Assembly: GCA_051201605.1 (NCBI GenBank)
Contig: CP179201.1
Span: forward strand, 1,736,001 to 1,800,000
DNA: 64,000 bases
Direction: 5' to 3'
Source: CABZJG01 sp902512685
GTDB taxonomy: Bacteria; Pseudomonadota; Alphaproteobacteria; Rhodobacterales; Rhodobacteraceae
Shown here: positions 43,474 to 52,902 of the stretch, piece by piece
How positions within the stretch are numbered: position 1 is the stretch's first letter
Layout of the letters: each line of letters opens with the position of its first letter
The notes under the pieces: model-generated
Database searches by the model: none
The model's input: only the letters and a program-made list of their open reading frames with translations
Told to the model about the DNA's origin: nothing
Program-made: the position numbers and the translations under genes

Positions 43474-44555
43474 CGCATGCGCTCCGTTTTGAGGTAGGAT
43501 TTTTGACGGCGGAACATGTCACGGCGATAGAATGGAAAAAGCTCAAAATAGCTGCGTATTTTTAACCAGCGGCCGTAGAGCCCCATGGGCTCAAACAGAA
43601 TGACGAATATCAAGATCGCACCAAACATGCCGCTTTCAATGCCCGGTATGATGGCGCTGTTTGAAAAAAATGCATCGCGGGAAAAGCTGATGACGCTGGG
43701 CAAAAAGGTGACAATAGCGGCACCGATAAAAGCGCCTTGGATGAACCCAAGCCCGCCGATAACAATCATCAGCAATAGGTAGATTGAAATAACGATATTA
43801 AAGGTTTCATTGGTGAAAACCAAACTGAAATGACCCATTAGTGCGCCCGAAATGCCTGTAATGGCACAGGAAAGCGCAAATGAAATTGTGCGTGTTCGGG
43901 AAATATTTACACCCATTGCCTGCGCCGAGATTTCACTGTCTCGGATGGCCATAAAACTTCGTCCCAAAGGTGAACGCAAAATATTTTTATAACCTAAAAC
44001 AATCAGACAGGTAATTCCAAGTATCAACCAGTAAAGCCCGGATACATTTCCGTAACGGTCAAAGTTGATCCCGAAAATCTCTATTGAAGGCGCGAATTTA
44101 CCACTGACACCGCCTGTCCATGGTGCAAGGATGACGATTAAATCTTCTGCTAAAACACCAATCGCAATTGTGGCAATGGCCATATAAATGCCGTGTAGTT
44201 TTGTCGTCGGCATTGCAACCAATACACCGGCCAGTCCCGCAAAAAATCCAGCCAGCGGTAAGGACAGGATAAAAGGCAACCCGTATTCCTGCAAAATCAC
44301 ATTTGAATAGGCCCCAACAGCCATAAAGGCTGCGTGACCCAAGCTGGCCTGCCCTGAATGGCCAACCAACAGCATCAACCCCATGCCGGCAATCGCCCAG
44401 ATAAGCATCAAAGTAAATTCACCTAGCCAGAATTCATTGATGATAAACGGTAAAGCGATCGACATCAGCAAAAGCGCCAGATACCAAAATGCTGGTACCC
44501 GATTGCTAAAATAGCGTATATCGGCATCATAAGATGTTTTGAAAATAATGCGCAT
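43470..44555 (-). CDS. livM: Branched-chain-type ABC transporter permease LivM
   Basis: Inner-membrane permease of 361 residues with about eight helices and the LivM hallmark loop (SPLGRSFMAIRDSEISAQAMGVNISRTR). The segment LVGHSGQASLGHAAFMAVGAYS is the typical first conserved block. The C-terminal cytoplasmic tail is extended (YFELFPFYRRDMFRRQKSYLK). It is coupled by overlap to livG and separated by three bases from livH. Confidence 0.92.
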   Translation of the reverse strand: MRIIFKTSYDADIRYFSNRVPAFWYLALLLMSIALPFIINEFWLGEFTLMLIWAIAGMGLMLLVGHSGQASLGHAAFMAVGAYSNVILQEYGLPFILSLPLAGFFAGLAGVLVAMPTTKLHGIYMAIATIAIGVLAEDLIVILAPWTGGVSGKFAPSIEIFGINFDRYGNVSGLYWLILGITCLIVLGYKNILRSPLGRSFMAIRDSEISAQAMGVNISRTRTISFALSCAITGISGALMGHFSLVFTNETFNIVISIYLLLMIVIGGLGFIQGAFIGAAIVTFLPSVISFSRDAFFSNSAIIPGIESGMFGAILIFVILFEPMGLYGRWLKIRSYFELFPFYRRDMFRRQKSYLKTERMR

Positions 44556-44558
44556 TGG

Positions 44559-45434
44559 TTAGACTTTCTTGTTCTGGACTTGAGACAAGATGCCATGCGG
44601 GCGGAAGACCAACACCAATACCAATAACAAATACGGCATGATTCTCGCGATGTCGCCCTCGATATACCGTGCTGCAAACGGTTCAACTATCCCCACAAGT
44701 AAGCCGCCTATCAGGGCGCCCGGCAAACTGCCAAGCCCGCCAATGACGGCCGCAGCAAAGGCCTTTATGCCCAAAAGCCCGGTAGAGGGATCAATTGACC
44801 CTTTTGATGCAAATAGAATTCCGGCAATAGCGGCGATCACGCCGGATAGGGCCCATACAAGTGAGTGCATTCTTTTCACTGGAATGCCCATATAAAAAGC
44901 CGCCATTTGGTTCTGGCTAGCGGCCTGCATCGCAACGCCAAGCTTGGTTCGGGCAAAGAAAATATAGAGCGCGCCAGTCAAAGCAATGGTTACAATAATG
45001 ACCATCAATTCATCGATCCCAAGCGCAAGTCCTGCAAAACGGAAGTCCAGCCCCGCGATGGGACTTTCAAGGCTTTGCGGCTCATAACCCCAAATCGCAC
45101 CAGCAACAAAACGTGCCACAAATCCAAGGGCAATGGTTACAATCACCACTGCGATCTGACTTTGTCCAAACATTTTTCTTAAAATAAGTGCATCAAGAGC
45201 ATATCCAATAGCCCCCATAAGCAGCATCGCCATCGGCACTGAGACCCAAAACGGTAAGTCAAAATACTGCTCATTCGTCAGACCTAGCGTGATGAAAGCT
45301 CCAAGCATCATCATATCGCCTTGAGCAAAGTTGATCGCTTCAGACGCTTTGTAAATAAGTACAAAACCCATTGCGATCAAACCATAAACACAGCCATTTG
45401 ATAAACCGCTTAATAGCAGTTGAAGAGCATCCAC
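44559..45434 (-). CDS. livH: Branched-chain-type ABC transporter permease LivH
   Basis: First gene of the operon: a 291-residue permease with about eight helices. The opening LLLSGLSNGCVYGLIAMGFVLIYKASEAINFAQGDMMMLGAF and the later loop TKLGVAMQAASQNQMAAFYMG are standard LivH features. The upstream 298 bases should contain the operon promoter. Confidence 0.93.
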   Translation of the reverse strand: MDALQLLLSGLSNGCVYGLIAMGFVLIYKASEAINFAQGDMMMLGAFITLGLTNEQYFDLPFWVSVPMAMLLMGAIGYALDALILRKMFGQSQIAVVIVTIALGFVARFVAGAIWGYEPQSLESPIAGLDFRFAGLALGIDELMVIIVTIALTGALYIFFARTKLGVAMQAASQNQMAAFYMGIPVKRMHSLVWALSGVIAAIAGILFASKGSIDPSTGLLGIKAFAAAVIGGLGSLPGALIGGLLVGIVEPFAARYIEGDIARIMPYLLLVLVLVFRPHGILSQVQNKKV

Positions 45435-45732
45435 TAACTCGTCCTCCTACATTCGATGGTCACATATTAAAGATAGGGTCGATCAAAACCACATAAAATT
45501 ATACTCATGGTCATCTCACCTTGTCTTTTGTCAAGGCGCTAAGTCGGAGTTCGGGGGGATAACAAGACATTTAACGTAACGTCGGAAATTTGTGATTACT
45601 GTATTCGCCTGCGACACAAAGGGCAGGGCGCGCTATTTTCCATCATTTTACCCTAAAGAGTAAAAAAATACCCCTAAGGCTATACAATGTAAAAAATGAC
45701 CGTTATGATTATGCAAGCTAAAGGTTTTTTTT
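45435..45732. other. Divergent promoter region of the liv-type operon
   Basis: A 298-base gap between livH (minus) and the small gene at 45733 (plus). It includes two short related pieces, TACCCTAAAGAG and TACCCCTAAGGC, 22 bases apart near 45650-45682, which might be regulator half-sites. No other feature was found. Confidence 0.3.
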
Positions 45733-45954
45733 ATGAATTCATTTAACGTTTACCAATTTACCGCGTTTCAAGCACAACTTTTAACCGAATTACTCGCCCA
45801 GAGGTTTTTGACCGAGCTTAAACGCGCGGCAAACAAGAAACCCGAGGAAGATCGCCGCTGCCGCACCATCGCCAACCCTGAACCGGCTGTTGTAGTTGAA
45901 CTGAGTGACAAAGCCCGAGAGCTCTTAGAATACAAAAAGGCACCCTATCTATAG
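45733..45954 (+). CDS. Unassigned small protein, 73 residues
   Basis: A short soluble protein: an N-terminal amphipathic helix (YQFTAFQAQLLTELLAQRFLTELKRAANKK) and a C-terminal segment PAVVVELSDKARELLEYKK. The second part resembles the VELS-x-x-A-R-x-L pattern of small anti-sigma or flagellar regulatory proteins, but too briefly to assign. The AAAGG before ATG is a weak ribosome site at a fair distance. It meets the radical SAM gene tail to tail. Confidence 0.45.
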   Translation: MNSFNVYQFTAFQAQLLTELLAQRFLTELKRAANKKPEEDRRCRTIANPEPAVVVELSDKARELLEYKKAPYL

Positions 45955-45983
45955 GTGAAATCAAGCCAATCTTTAGGTGCTGC

Positions 45984-46937
45984 TTAGCCAGAGCAAGATG
46001 CGCCGCCCAGAACACAGAATTTTGCGCAATGAGGGTGGTTGAGCCAAACTTTGCTCTCCGCTTCTTGTAATGTGTTGCCCATTTCAAATCGCCGATCATA
46101 GGCCAATAGGGTGCAGGCAACCACACTCGGGGAATCTGCGCCTTTGCGTTTCACTACCATCCGCGACGAAGCGCACATCGGACTATCGGCCGGTTTGCCA
46201 AGAATGTCCCAGCACGCCGTTGTGATTTCAGGAACTTCAACAGTTTCATCCATTTCCGGGAACAGGACACATTGAGCGGGATCGCCGGCGTTAATTTCAA
46301 AGCCATTCTCGGCGCACAATTGCGCGTATCCCTGACGGGACTGGGCATCGCTTTCACCCCAAACCGTACGTCCGGCAACGGTCATCCTTATCCCATTGTC
46401 ACGCAGCCAGCACATGCCTTTTAAGGTTTTTAAAAAGCTGCCTTGACCGCGTTCGCTGTCATGTTTTGCGGCAGACCAATGATCCAACGAAACCCGTAGC
46501 GTAAGTCGCTCTGCAAAGTTGTTTTGTAATGTAATCAAACCGTTTTGCATTGATTTTCGCATCATCGGTTGCATTGCATTTGTCAGGATCAAAACCTTAT
46601 AGCCCCTAGATAACGAAACCCGAGCGAGATTAATCATTTCAGGGTTCATAAACGGTTCCCCACCGGTAAAGCCGATTTCATGCAGGGGCCAGTTTCGATC
46701 GCTTACCTGATCTAGAAAATCTGTGACTTCTTTACTGGTTATGTAAACCAAACGGTTATTGGTGGGCGAACTGTGGATGTAACAATTTGGACAGGTGATG
46801 TTGCACAATGTGCCGGTATTGAACCAAAGCGTTTCAGGCTTGCTAAATGCTACTGATGCGCGCTGCGATCCGTCGGCTGTAATTTCACGATGTTGGAATT
46901 TTTGTCCCTTTAACTGGACGGGCAGTAATTTATTCAT
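45984..46937 (-). CDS. Radical SAM protein with C-terminal cysteine cluster, unassigned
   Basis: A 317-residue iron-sulfur enzyme. ATG 46937 has a GGAG site five bases upstream, while longer frames do not. The radical SAM motif is CNITCPNCY (CxxxCxxC) near residue 47, followed by IGFTGGEPFMNPEMI and a TIM-barrel pattern. The C-terminus holds further cysteines (MCASSRMVVKRKG, VACTLLAY, CAKFCVLGGASCSG), resembling the auxiliary-cluster region of SPASM-type peptide- or protein-modifying enzymes. No obvious substrate peptide lies beside it; the convergent 73-residue gene is the nearest candidate. Function unknown. Confidence 0.8.
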   Translation of the reverse strand: MNKLLPVQLKGQKFQHREITADGSQRASVAFSKPETLWFNTGTLCNITCPNCYIHSSPTNNRLVYITSKEVTDFLDQVSDRNWPLHEIGFTGGEPFMNPEMINLARVSLSRGYKVLILTNAMQPMMRKSMQNGLITLQNNFAERLTLRVSLDHWSAAKHDSERGQGSFLKTLKGMCWLRDNGIRMTVAGRTVWGESDAQSRQGYAQLCAENGFEINAGDPAQCVLFPEMDETVEVPEITTACWDILGKPADSPMCASSRMVVKRKGADSPSVVACTLLAYDRRFEMGNTLQEAESKVWLNHPHCAKFCVLGGASCSG

Positions 46938-47145
46938 TTGATCTCCAATGGTCTTGTGTGTGTTTTTAACCATCCTTTGAAACAGCGCAACCTTAAGGTG
47001 CCGATTTGACGCATTTGTGAACTGACAAGAGCTGTGGACTTTGATCAATGGGTTCAGTAAACACCCCATACGTTAGCGCTAACAATAACAGGGTTGATGG
47101 CCGTCGAGCATTGGCTAAACTAACCCAATAAAAGAGGGCCTAAAA

Positions 47146-48594
47146 ATGGTTTCACGCGTCATTCCGGTAGAACCTTTTGATTTGGTGATTTTTGGCGGAA
47201 CGGGTGACCTTGCTCGCCGCAAGATTTTACCAGGTTTGTTTCGCCGTTTCATCGCGGGTCAAATGCCGCAGGATGCCCAGATTATCGGTGCCGCGCGTGC
47301 TGAGTACGATGTCGACGGCTACCGTCAATTTATCAAACAATCCCTTTTTGAATTTGGACCTAAAGACGTTCCAAATGATGTGACAGAGGCATTTCTGAGT
47401 GGTTTGGATTATGTGGCTATAGATGCCAAAGGAACCAATGGCTGGCCAGAGTTGGCGGCAAAAATGCGCGATGGTCATGTGAGGGCATTTTATTTTTCTG
47501 TTGCGCCGGCCTTGTTCGGAGATTTGGCCGAACGGCTGCACAGCCATGATATCGCGCTTCCAGATAGTCGCATTGTGGTGGAAAAACCCTTTGGTCATGA
47601 TCTTAAATCGGCCCGATCACTCAATGCAACGCTGGCGCAGCATTTTTCCGAAGATCAGATTTATAGGATTGACCATTATCTTGGTAAAGAAACCGTACAA
47701 AACCTGATGGCGGTGCGTTTTGGGAATATGCTTTTTGAGCCCCTTTGGAATGCCCAATATGTTGATCATGTCCAAATTACTGTTGCTGAAACTGTTGGGG
47801 TAGACGGGCGCGGCGGTTATTACGACACCTCTGGGGCGATGCGTGATATGGTGCAAAACCATCTGATGCAGCTACTTTGCTTGATTGCAATGGAGCCGCC
47901 AGCAAAGTTCGACCCAGATGCGGTGCGTGATGAAAAGCTTAAAGTTATTCGCGCTCTTGATCCTGTATCACCGCATCATTTGGTCCGTGGGCAATATGGC
48001 GCTTCATCTGACCATCCAGATTATCGCGCCCATGTGGAAAATCCCCGCTCGCGCACCGAAAGCTATGTTGCCCTGAAAACGCATATCAGCAATTGGAGAT
48101 GGGCCGGCACGCCGTTTTATTTGCGCACTGGCAAGCGGCTGCGCGCGCGCAGCTCGGAAATAGCTGTTGTGTTCAAAGAAACACCCCATTCCATTTTTGG
48201 CCCTGAAGCGGGAAGCCACCGTAATGCTTTGATCATCCGTTTGCAGCCTGATGAAGGTATCACAATGGATGTAACCATCAAAGAACCGGGCCCGGGCGGC
48301 ATGCGGCTGATTGATGTGCCACTTGATATGACCTTTGCTGAGGCGCTTGGCCCTGAAGTGGGTGAAGTGCCAGACGCCTATGAGCGCTTGATTATGGATG
48401 TAATCCGCGGCAACCAAACTTTGTTTATGCGCGGCGATGAGGTCGAGGCCGCATGGGCTTGGACCGATCCAATTATAAATCATTGGGGCGAAACAAAAGA
48501 TGTGCCAAAACCCTATGATGCGGGCGGTTCAGGACCTGAGGATGCCTTGATGCTCATGCACCGCGACGACAGAAAATGGCGGGAAATCCGCTAA
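47146..48594 (+). CDS. zwf: Glucose-6-phosphate 1-dehydrogenase
   Basis: Oxidises glucose 6-phosphate to 6-phosphogluconolactone, feeding the Entner-Doudoroff and pentose phosphate routes. The 482-residue protein has the NADP fold start IFGGTGDLARRKILPGLF, the catalytic signature RIDHYLGKETVQNLMAVRF and the coenzyme/substrate lysine region VVEKPFGHD. The stop shares its last base with the pgl start (TAATG). First gene of a zwf-pgl-pgi operon. Confidence 0.97.
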   Translation: MVSRVIPVEPFDLVIFGGTGDLARRKILPGLFRRFIAGQMPQDAQIIGAARAEYDVDGYRQFIKQSLFEFGPKDVPNDVTEAFLSGLDYVAIDAKGTNGWPELAAKMRDGHVRAFYFSVAPALFGDLAERLHSHDIALPDSRIVVEKPFGHDLKSARSLNATLAQHFSEDQIYRIDHYLGKETVQNLMAVRFGNMLFEPLWNAQYVDHVQITVAETVGVDGRGGYYDTSGAMRDMVQNHLMQLLCLIAMEPPAKFDPDAVRDEKLKVIRALDPVSPHHLVRGQYGASSDHPDYRAHVENPRSRTESYVALKTHISNWRWAGTPFYLRTGKRLRARSSEIAVVFKETPHSIFGPEAGSHRNALIIRLQPDEGITMDVTIKEPGPGGMRLIDVPLDMTFAEALGPEVGEVPDAYERLIMDVIRGNQTLFMRGDEVEAAWAWTDPIINHWGETKDVPKPYDAGGSGPEDALMLMHRDDRKWREIR

Positions 48595-49265
48595 TGCAAC
48601 TGATCGAATACCCAGATCGTGAAAAACTTTCCATAGAACTTGCTTCAAAAATCGCAGGTGATTTAAATGCTGCATTGCTACACCAGACGCGGGCCACATT
48701 AGTGGTTCCCGGTGGAACTACACCGGGACCTATTTTTGATCTTCTGTGTGCCACGTCCATCAACTGGAGCGCAGTTGACATCATGCTTAGCGATGAACGC
48801 TGGGTGCCGGAAACCAGCGAACGCTCAAATACACGGTTGCTAAAAGAACGTTTGTTTGTAAGCCGCGCTGCCAAAGCCGGTCATCTTCCGCTTTATGCAC
48901 CGTATGAACATCCTGAGGACGGGCTTGAAGAACTCAGCACGCAAATCCAGTCTCGATTACCGATTTCTGTGTTACTGTTGGGAATGGGGGCAGATATGCA
49001 CACCGCGTCTTTATTTCCCGGTGCCGATCAGCTTGAGCGCGCTCTTGCACCAGACGCGCCGCCACTTTTGGCCATGCGCGCCCCTGGTGCACCAGAGCCG
49101 CGGATGACCCTATCGGCGCCTGTATTGGATGCGGCAATGGCCAAACATGTCGTTATTTTTGGCGCAGAAAAGCGTGCAGCGCTTGAACAGGCGCAGAATT
49201 TATCTGCCTCTGAGGCCCCTGTGCGTGCGGTTTTGAATGGCGCGCACATTCATTGGGCGGCATAA
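48594..49265 (+). CDS. pgl: 6-Phosphogluconolactonase
   Basis: Hydrolyses 6-phosphogluconolactone to 6-phosphogluconate. The 223-residue protein shows LVVPGGTTPGPIFDLL, LSDERWVPETSERSNTRLLKERL and VLLLGMGADMHTASLFPG, the three conserved blocks of the DevB/SOL family. ATG at 48594 overlaps the zwf stop, and a GGGAAA site lies in the zwf tail. A longer frame starting 18 bases earlier is not needed. Confidence 0.95.
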   Translation: MQLIEYPDREKLSIELASKIAGDLNAALLHQTRATLVVPGGTTPGPIFDLLCATSINWSAVDIMLSDERWVPETSERSNTRLLKERLFVSRAAKAGHLPLYAPYEHPEDGLEELSTQIQSRLPISVLLLGMGADMHTASLFPGADQLERALAPDAPPLLAMRAPGAPEPRMTLSAPVLDAAMAKHVVIFGAEKRAALEQAQNLSASEAPVRAVLNGAHIHWAA

Positions 49266-49304
49266 TAGCCGCAAAACTGGGTGCATTTAAATAAGGATCA
49301 AAAC

Positions 49305-50909
49305 ATGTTTGAAACCCTTGCGGTGAATTGGGCGGCGCAAAAAGAGCGCCCTATTTTGTCATTATTTGCCGGTGGTGATCGGGCGAGTGAATTTTCGGTG
49401 CGGGTGGATCAACTACTTTTTGATTATTCAAAGACCAATTTAGACAGGGAAGCTCGTCAGGCTTTATTAGAATTGGCCGAGGCCCAAGGGTTGGCTGAAA
49501 AACGTGCGGCAAAGTTTTCTGGTGCACCGATTAATGCCACTGAGGGCCGCGCCGTTTTGCATAGTGCATTGCGCAATTTTGGAAGCGATCCTGTTTTCGT
49601 CGATGGGGCTGATGTGATGCCCGATGTGCGTGAAAGCCGTGCTGGGATGGCACAGTTCGCAAATGCCGTACGCAGTGGTGAATATCGCGGGCAGGGCGGA
49701 AAAATCACGAATGTGGTCAACATTGGCATTGGCGGATCGGATCTTGGGCCTGCGATGGCCTGTTTGGCGCTGGCGCCTTATCATGATGGCCCGCACTGCC
49801 ATTTTGTGTCAAATGTGGATGCCGCCCATATTGCCGATACTTTGCAAGGCCTTGATCCTGAAACAACTTTAGTGATCGTGGCCTCAAAAACTTTCACCAC
49901 AATTGAAACCATGACCAATGCGCGCAGCGCGTTGAAGTGGATGGCAAGCAAAGTTAGAAATCCGGCTGAGCAGTTTGCAGCGCTGTCGACAGCGTCGGAT
50001 AAAACAGCCGAGTTCGGCATCAGCAAAGAGCGCGTGTTTGGTTTTGCCGACTGGGTTGGGGGGCGCTATTCAATGTGGGGGCCTATTGGCCTCAGTTTGA
50101 TGATAGCTATCGGCCCGCAAAACTTTACCGACTTCTTAAAGGGCGCTGAAGCGATGGACCAACATTTTCAGTCCGCGCCTCTGGTGGAAAACATGCCTGT
50201 GATGCTTGCGTTGGTGGGTCTTTGGCATCATCAGGTGTGCGGATATTCCAGCCGGGCGGTGTTGCCTTATGATCAACGTTTGGCGCGGTTGCCGGCGTAT
50301 TTGCAGCAGCTTGAGATGGAAAGCAACGGAAAACCCGTTGCCATGGATGGCAGTGATTTGGATTTTGCCTCTGGTCCTTTGGTATGGGGCGAGCCGGGCA
50401 CAAATGGCCAACATGCCTTTTATCAGCTGATCCATCAAGGCACGCATGTGGTGCCTTGTGAATTTATGCTGGCCGCCCAAGGACATGAGCCGGATATGGC
50501 CGAGCACCATCAGCTTTTATCGGCCAATTGTCTGGCCCAGTCGCAAGCCTTGATGTGCGGCCGATCCCTGACTGAAGCTCGCGCCATGATGGAGGAAAAA
50601 GGGTTTGAAGGCAATGAGTTAGAGCGGCAAGCTAAGCACCGCGTTTTTGCCGGAAACCGCCCCTCAACAACGCTGATCTACCCAAAGCTGACACCAAAAG
50701 TGCTGGGCCAGATTATTGCGCTCTATGAGCACCGAGTGTTTGTCGAAGGGGCAATTTTGGGGATCAATAGCTTTGATCAATGGGGTGTCGAGCTGGGCAA
50801 AGAGCTGGCCACATCGCTTGGTCCCATCGTTGCGGGGGCGCAGCCGGCAACGGGTCTTGATGGCTCAACGCATCAATTGATTGCGTATTTACACGCCGCC
50901 AAATCATAA
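49305..50909 (+). CDS. pgi: Glucose-6-phosphate isomerase
   Basis: Interconverts glucose 6-phosphate and fructose 6-phosphate. The 534-residue protein has NIGIGGSDLGPAMACLAL, VASKTFTTIETMTNA, the signature GGRYSMWGPIGLSL and the C-terminal INSFDQWGVELGK. ATG at 49305 follows AAGGATCAAAAC; the GTG at 49281 is less likely. It closes the operon and runs into an intrinsic terminator. Confidence 0.97.
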   Translation: MFETLAVNWAAQKERPILSLFAGGDRASEFSVRVDQLLFDYSKTNLDREARQALLELAEAQGLAEKRAAKFSGAPINATEGRAVLHSALRNFGSDPVFVDGADVMPDVRESRAGMAQFANAVRSGEYRGQGGKITNVVNIGIGGSDLGPAMACLALAPYHDGPHCHFVSNVDAAHIADTLQGLDPETTLVIVASKTFTTIETMTNARSALKWMASKVRNPAEQFAALSTASDKTAEFGISKERVFGFADWVGGRYSMWGPIGLSLMIAIGPQNFTDFLKGAEAMDQHFQSAPLVENMPVMLALVGLWHHQVCGYSSRAVLPYDQRLARLPAYLQQLEMESNGKPVAMDGSDLDFASGPLVWGEPGTNGQHAFYQLIHQGTHVVPCEFMLAAQGHEPDMAEHHQLLSANCLAQSQALMCGRSLTEARAMMEEKGFEGNELERQAKHRVFAGNRPSTTLIYPKLTPKVLGQIIALYEHRVFVEGAILGINSFDQWGVELGKELATSLGPIVAGAQPATGLDGSTHQLIAYLHAAKS

Positions 50910-50929
50910 AGCTTTGCGGCGTGGTTTTT
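50892..50929 (+). terminator. Intrinsic terminator overlapping the end of pgi
   Basis: A perfect 8-base stem (CACGCCGC with GCGGCGTG), a 16-base loop containing the pgi stop codon, and a T run (GTTTTTG) directly after. It ends the zwf-pgl-pgi transcript. Confidence 0.75.
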
Positions 50930-50983
50930 GCCGAAATTAGCACATCGGTATCGGGTCGGTATCGCGGCAGTATCGCGGTGGTG

Positions 50984-51676
50984 TCATTGATCGCCTTTTG
51001 GTGTCCATTTTTCGTCGAGCACCTCAATCGCGGCGACCCGATCTTCGACTTTTGGGTGGCTCATCAACCACGCGGGCATGCGGCCGGTTTGACCGGTCAG
51101 CGCGTCCAGTTTGCGAAACAATGATTTTTGCGGATCGGTGCCAATGCCGGCTTTGGTAAGCAGGGCAGAGGCATATTCATCGGCTTCATACTCATCGCTG
51201 CGTGACAGCCCTGCCATCAACAAATTTGCAACGATATTGGCCAACCAGCCTCCAATCCCGGGCAGCAAGCGTCCAAGCACCATTCCAAGCGCCACGCGAA
51301 CCGCGTTTTGGCCCGAAAAATCAATCATCCGCCGCCGCGAATGACCCAAAGCCACATGGCCAAGCTCATGGGCAATGACCGATGACAGCTCGTCGCCCGA
51401 CACTTCTCCGTTTTGGTATTTTTGATAAAATCCGCGGGTGATAAAAATACGCCCGTCCGGGGCAGCCAATCCGTTCACCGGTTCGATTTCATAAATATAT
51501 ACAGAGATTTTTGCCACATCCAGGGCCTGCGCCATGCGTGAAATCACCGGCTGCAATTTTGGGTCCATCAACTCGACCGATTGGGTGTCCAGTGTTTTGT
51601 TTAATCGAGAGGCAGAGAACCGGTACATTACCAGTCCGTAAATCAGCGCCAAAAAGATCGGGGTTAAACTTAGCAT
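50984..51676 (-). CDS. M48-family zinc metallopeptidase
   Basis: A 230-residue peptidase with one N-terminal membrane helix (LSLTPIFLALIYGLVMYRF) and the zinc motif HELGH in VIAHELGHVALGH; the third ligand Glu is in SDEYEADEYAS. The IYEIEPVNGLAAPDGRIFITRGF block is typical of the M48 Ste24/HtpX-like branch with the active domain in the periplasm. It lies downstream of the MoxR/VWA gene set on the same strand, a recurrent neighbour in Rhodobacterales. It may serve envelope protein quality control. Confidence 0.88.
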   Translation of the reverse strand: MLSLTPIFLALIYGLVMYRFSASRLNKTLDTQSVELMDPKLQPVISRMAQALDVAKISVYIYEIEPVNGLAAPDGRIFITRGFYQKYQNGEVSGDELSSVIAHELGHVALGHSRRRMIDFSGQNAVRVALGMVLGRLLPGIGGWLANIVANLLMAGLSRSDEYEADEYASALLTKAGIGTDPQKSLFRKLDALTGQTGRMPAWLMSHPKVEDRVAAIEVLDEKWTPKGDQ

Positions 51677-51714
51677 GGTTAAGATATGGTAAAGAGCGGC
51701 TTTAAACGCAAGGT

Positions 51715-52899
51715 TTAACGCACCAACTCTTTCATTCCGTTCTGAAGCCCCGCCAAGGTCATTGGAACCATGCGATCTTCAAAAATCTCACGGATCATTG
51801 AAATCGAATGCGTATAGCCCCAATGACGTTCGGGCAGGGGGTTGATCCAGATATTTGATGTCCATTGATCGCGCGCGCGCTTAAGCCATACCTGACCTGC
51901 CTCGGGGTTCCAATGCTCATTGGCGCCGCCGGGATAGGCAATTTCATAGGGCGACATACTGGCGTCCCCGACAAAGATACATTTGTAATCCGGCCCATAG
52001 GTTCGAAATACTTCTTCGGTTGGCGTTTGATCATTCCAGCGCCGATGATTGTCGCGCCATACGCCTTCATAAAGACAATTGTGAAAATAATAGTATTCAA
52101 GATGTTTAAATTCGCTGCGCGCTGCAGAAAACAACTCTTCGACCACACGGATATAGGGGTCCATTGATCCGCCCACATCCAAAAACAGCAGGACCTTGAC
52201 CGCATTGCGGCGCTCGGGGCGCGTCTGCACATCAAGATAGCCGTTTTCAGCGGTCGATCTGATGGTTCCATCTATATCCAGCTCATCGTCGGCGCCGTCG
52301 CGGGCCCAGCTGCGCAAGCGCTTCAGGGCCACTTTGATATTTCGCGTGCCAAGTTCAACCGTGTCATCAAGATTTTTAAATTCGCGCTTGTCCCACACTT
52401 TTACCGCCCGTTTGTGGCGGCTTTCTTTTTGCCCGATGCGCACGCCTTCGGGATTATAACCATAGGCGCCAAAAGGGGATGTGCCGGCAGTGCCGACCCA
52501 TTTGCTGCCGCCCTGATGGCGTTTTTCTTGTTCTTTAAGCCGCTCTTTGAGCGTTTCCATCAGCTTTTCAAATCCGCCCAGCGATTTAATCTCGGCCTGC
52601 TCTTCGGCGCTCAGATGCTTTTCGGCCAGTTTTTCCAGCCAGTCAGCGGGTATATCCACAGCATTTAGAACTTCAGCTGCGGAAATTTTTTCAAGGCCTT
52701 TGAAAGTGGCCGCAAAGGCGCGATCAAATTTATCAAGGTTGCGTTCGTCTTTGACCATGGTCGCGCGCGCAAGAAAATAAAACGCATCAATATCATAGGT
52801 TGACAGGCCGGCTTTCATCGCTTCGAGAAAGCTTAAAAATTCGCGCATTGAAACGGGAACACCGGTTTTTCGCAAGGTATCAAAAAACGGCAAGAACAT
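51715..52899 (-). CDS. VWA-domain CoxE-like protein
   Basis: A 394-residue cytoplasmic protein, the usual partner of a MoxR AAA ATPase. The N-terminal helical region opens with MFLPFFDTLRKTGVPVSMREFLSFLEAMKAGL. The von Willebrand A domain shows VLLFLDVGGSMDPYIRVVEELFSAA, in which the metal-site motif DxSxS is changed to DVGGS, and later IFVGDASMSPYEI. The C-terminus is WINPLPERHWGYTHSISMIREIF. MoxR-VWA pairs mature metalloenzymes or membrane complexes; here the target is unknown. The MoxR gene is 1.7 kb upstream with two genes between. Confidence 0.88.
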   Translation of the reverse strand: MFLPFFDTLRKTGVPVSMREFLSFLEAMKAGLSTYDIDAFYFLARATMVKDERNLDKFDRAFAATFKGLEKISAAEVLNAVDIPADWLEKLAEKHLSAEEQAEIKSLGGFEKLMETLKERLKEQEKRHQGGSKWVGTAGTSPFGAYGYNPEGVRIGQKESRHKRAVKVWDKREFKNLDDTVELGTRNIKVALKRLRSWARDGADDELDIDGTIRSTAENGYLDVQTRPERRNAVKVLLFLDVGGSMDPYIRVVEELFSAARSEFKHLEYYYFHNCLYEGVWRDNHRRWNDQTPTEEVFRTYGPDYKCIFVGDASMSPYEIAYPGGANEHWNPEAGQVWLKRARDQWTSNIWINPLPERHWGYTHSISMIREIFEDRMVPMTLAGLQNGMKELVR

Positions 52900-52902
52900 T
52901 GC

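Noticed and set aside
45640..45690. TACCCTAAAG and TACCCCTAAGG pieces as a LuxR-type regulator box
   Set aside because: The half-sites are direct rather than palindromic and no regulator gene is adjacent; too little to call.
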